Source: Planctomycetota bacterium (GTDB lineage: Bacteria; Planctomycetota; UBA11346). From it: 15,857 nt of DNA. The notes beneath the pieces are model-generated. The model did not search any database. It was not told the DNA's origin and saw only the letters and a list, made by a program, of their open reading frames with translations. The position numbers and the translations under genes are program-made. Every line of letters starts with the position of its first letter. The first letter of the stretch is position 1. The stretch is taken from NCBI GenBank assembly GCA_947440715.1, contig CANETI010000012.1, forward strand, positions 1 to 15,857, written 5' to 3'. Shown here one piece after another: positions 14,739 through 15,857 of the stretch.

Positions 14739-15857
14739 ATGCTTCGTTTCCAACTGTTTAAGTTTTGCTTCATTTTGGTATGTTGCAGCTCGTCTTTGAT
14801 GGCAGCTGACAAAGCAGGCGACAAAAAAGAAGTGCCGAAAGTGAACCTGGCTTGGATGGAAGCGGGTAAGCCGGACGCCAAAGAAGCCTTTGCTCGCCAA
14901 GCAGGTAGTGCGGCAAAGCCCGGGCCAATTCCGCAATTTATTGGCGAATACCTGTGGAGTGGTCGTGCGGATAATGAATATAAAGCCTTTTTCATGTTTG
15001 AGTTACGACTACAAGGCGCGGTGGCGAATCTAGCAGATGCGAGTTACCGCATCGTAACCCTGACCCATGAACGTAAGCCTATGACGAGTGGCCCGTGGAT
15101 GACCTTGGGTGCATTGCCCAGCCGAGCGACGCGCGATTTAAGCTACAAGCTTAACTGCCCGACTTTTCCTGCGTTTCAAATTGAACTGAAATGGAAGGGG
15201 GGCGCTGAAAATTACCTGGTGTGGGACAAAGTGGCGACCATTCCACTGGCGCTCAGTGACGTGGCAAAAATGCCGTTTTTGATCAGCCTCAACCAAAACT
15301 TTGAACATGACGAAAAGAAAAAGATCGCTGATGTTAGCTATATGCTGTGGAATATTGGTGGGGTTGCGGCAAAGGACGTGTCGCAAACCATCATTTTTAA
15401 AGACAGCAACGGTAAACCGGTACACACCCATGATTTCAAGCCGAATAAAGGCGAAGTGCCAGCCAATTATGTGGGCGAACAGAAGCTAACGGTGGCGAAA
15501 GTACCCATGTTTGGTGTACTGGCCATTTCGACGAAATTGACGGACTTAACCACTTTAGATCCAGGCAGTTTTACCGGCGCGCGTGATATTGAAATCGCTG
15601 AAGTGGTCGCAGATGGTAAAGTATTAAAAGCCAAAGTGCGGAATGGATTAAAGGGGCCAGTGGCCGGCTTGGTCGTGACCATCACGTTAATTGAGCGCAA
15701 CGGAAAAGTGATTAAACGATTAAATATACCAGTCGGCGATCTTGCTCAGCATCAAATTCAGGCATTAACAGCAGATATCAGTGACGTGAAAAGCTGGGCT
15801 GGTTACGAAGTATCGTGGACCAGCAGTGAATTACCGAGCGATAAGCCTGCCGCACCC
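14739..15857 (+). CDS. Large exported protein of unknown function, C-terminus outside window
   Basis: The frame starts at ATG 14739 with GAGG at 6-base spacing and stays open for 373 codons to the window edge. MLRFQLFKFCFILVCCSSSLMAADKAG is a signal peptide (SLMA cleavage). The mature protein looks like consecutive beta-rich domains of Ig/fibronectin-like character: one around residues 60-175 (FFMFELRLQGAVANL...), one around 180-280 (ISLNQNFEHDEKKKIADVSYMLWNIGG) and one from about 285 (IEIAEVVADGKVLKAKVRN). Patterns such as DVSYMLWNIGGVAAKDV and LKAKVRNGLKGPVAGL resemble domains found in secreted or surface proteins that describe gain or loss of contacts between strands. No catalytic motif is seen. 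It probably forms a unit with the preceding exported gene. Confidence 0.8.
   Translation, partial: MLRFQLFKFCFILVCCSSSLMAADKAGDKKEVPKVNLAWMEAGKPDAKEAFARQAGSAAKPGPIPQFIGEYLWSGRADNEYKAFFMFELRLQGAVANLADASYRIVTLTHERKPMTSGPWMTLGALPSRATRDLSYKLNCPTFPAFQIELKWKGGAENYLVWDKVATIPLALSDVAKMPFLISLNQNFEHDEKKKIADVSYMLWNIGGVAAKDVSQTIIFKDSNGKPVHTHDFKPNKGEVPANYVGEQKLTVAKVPMFGVLAISTKLTDLTTLDPGSFTGARDIEIAEVVADGKVLKAKVRNGLKGPVAGLVVTITLIERNGKVIKRLNIPVGDLAQHQIQALTADISDVKSWAGYEVSWTSSELPSDKPAAP

Overview
The window reads as a piece of chromosome from a Gram-negative bacterium, most likely of the Planctomycetota-Verrucomicrobiota-Lentisphaerota (PVC) group. The main pointer is the incomplete gene at the left edge. It joins a Planctomycete-type cytochrome c domain, DUF1549 (PSCyt2) and DUF1553 (PSD1), an architecture concentrated in that group. 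An outer-membrane barrel protein with a C-terminal Phe, three lipoproteins and a type IV pilus/type II secretion ATPase show an outer membrane. Many starts have clear GAGG/GGAG ribosome sites. No rRNA, tRNA, CRISPR, integrase or transposase was seen. The taxonomic call is an inference.

Layout, left to right. Positions 1-2495 (minus) hold the cytochrome/DUF1549/DUF1553 protein, whose C-terminus lies outside the window. Then comes a stand-alone hisH (minus, 2703-3314). A 324-base gap follows, holding one doubtful 42-codon ORF. Two tandem plus-strand genes (3639-4704) encode paralogous cupin lipoproteins; the second has lost canonical metal ligands. They converge on a GNAT acetyltransferase of the phosphinothricin-acetyltransferase type (4723-5217, minus) that has its own promoter.

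The centre is a minus-strand run transcribed from right to left: cysQ, a lipoprotein overlapping it by 4 bases, the alpha and beta subunits of a two-subunit class I fumarase, and then, after a 256-base gap, an adenosylcobalamin-dependent ribonucleotide reductase (nrdJ) that ends at a strong terminator. The gap before nrdJ holds an unusual cluster of GTCGAAA-type repeats plus a 12-bp perfect hairpin. The functions are housekeeping: TCA cycle, PAP recycling and dNTP supply.

The right part has a porin-like barrel protein (plus) divergent from cysQ and convergent with a pilB/gspE ATPase (minus). Between these convergent genes lies a 165-bp multi-hairpin element closed by a 25-bp inverted repeat, one arm of which contains the pilB stop codon. 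The window ends with two plus-strand exported proteins that I do not recognise, the second running off the right edge.

Most genes are ordinary. The parts I could not explain are the nrdJ upstream repeat array, the multi-hairpin element behind pilB, and the divergent cupin pair. No complete new defence or mobile system could be supported.
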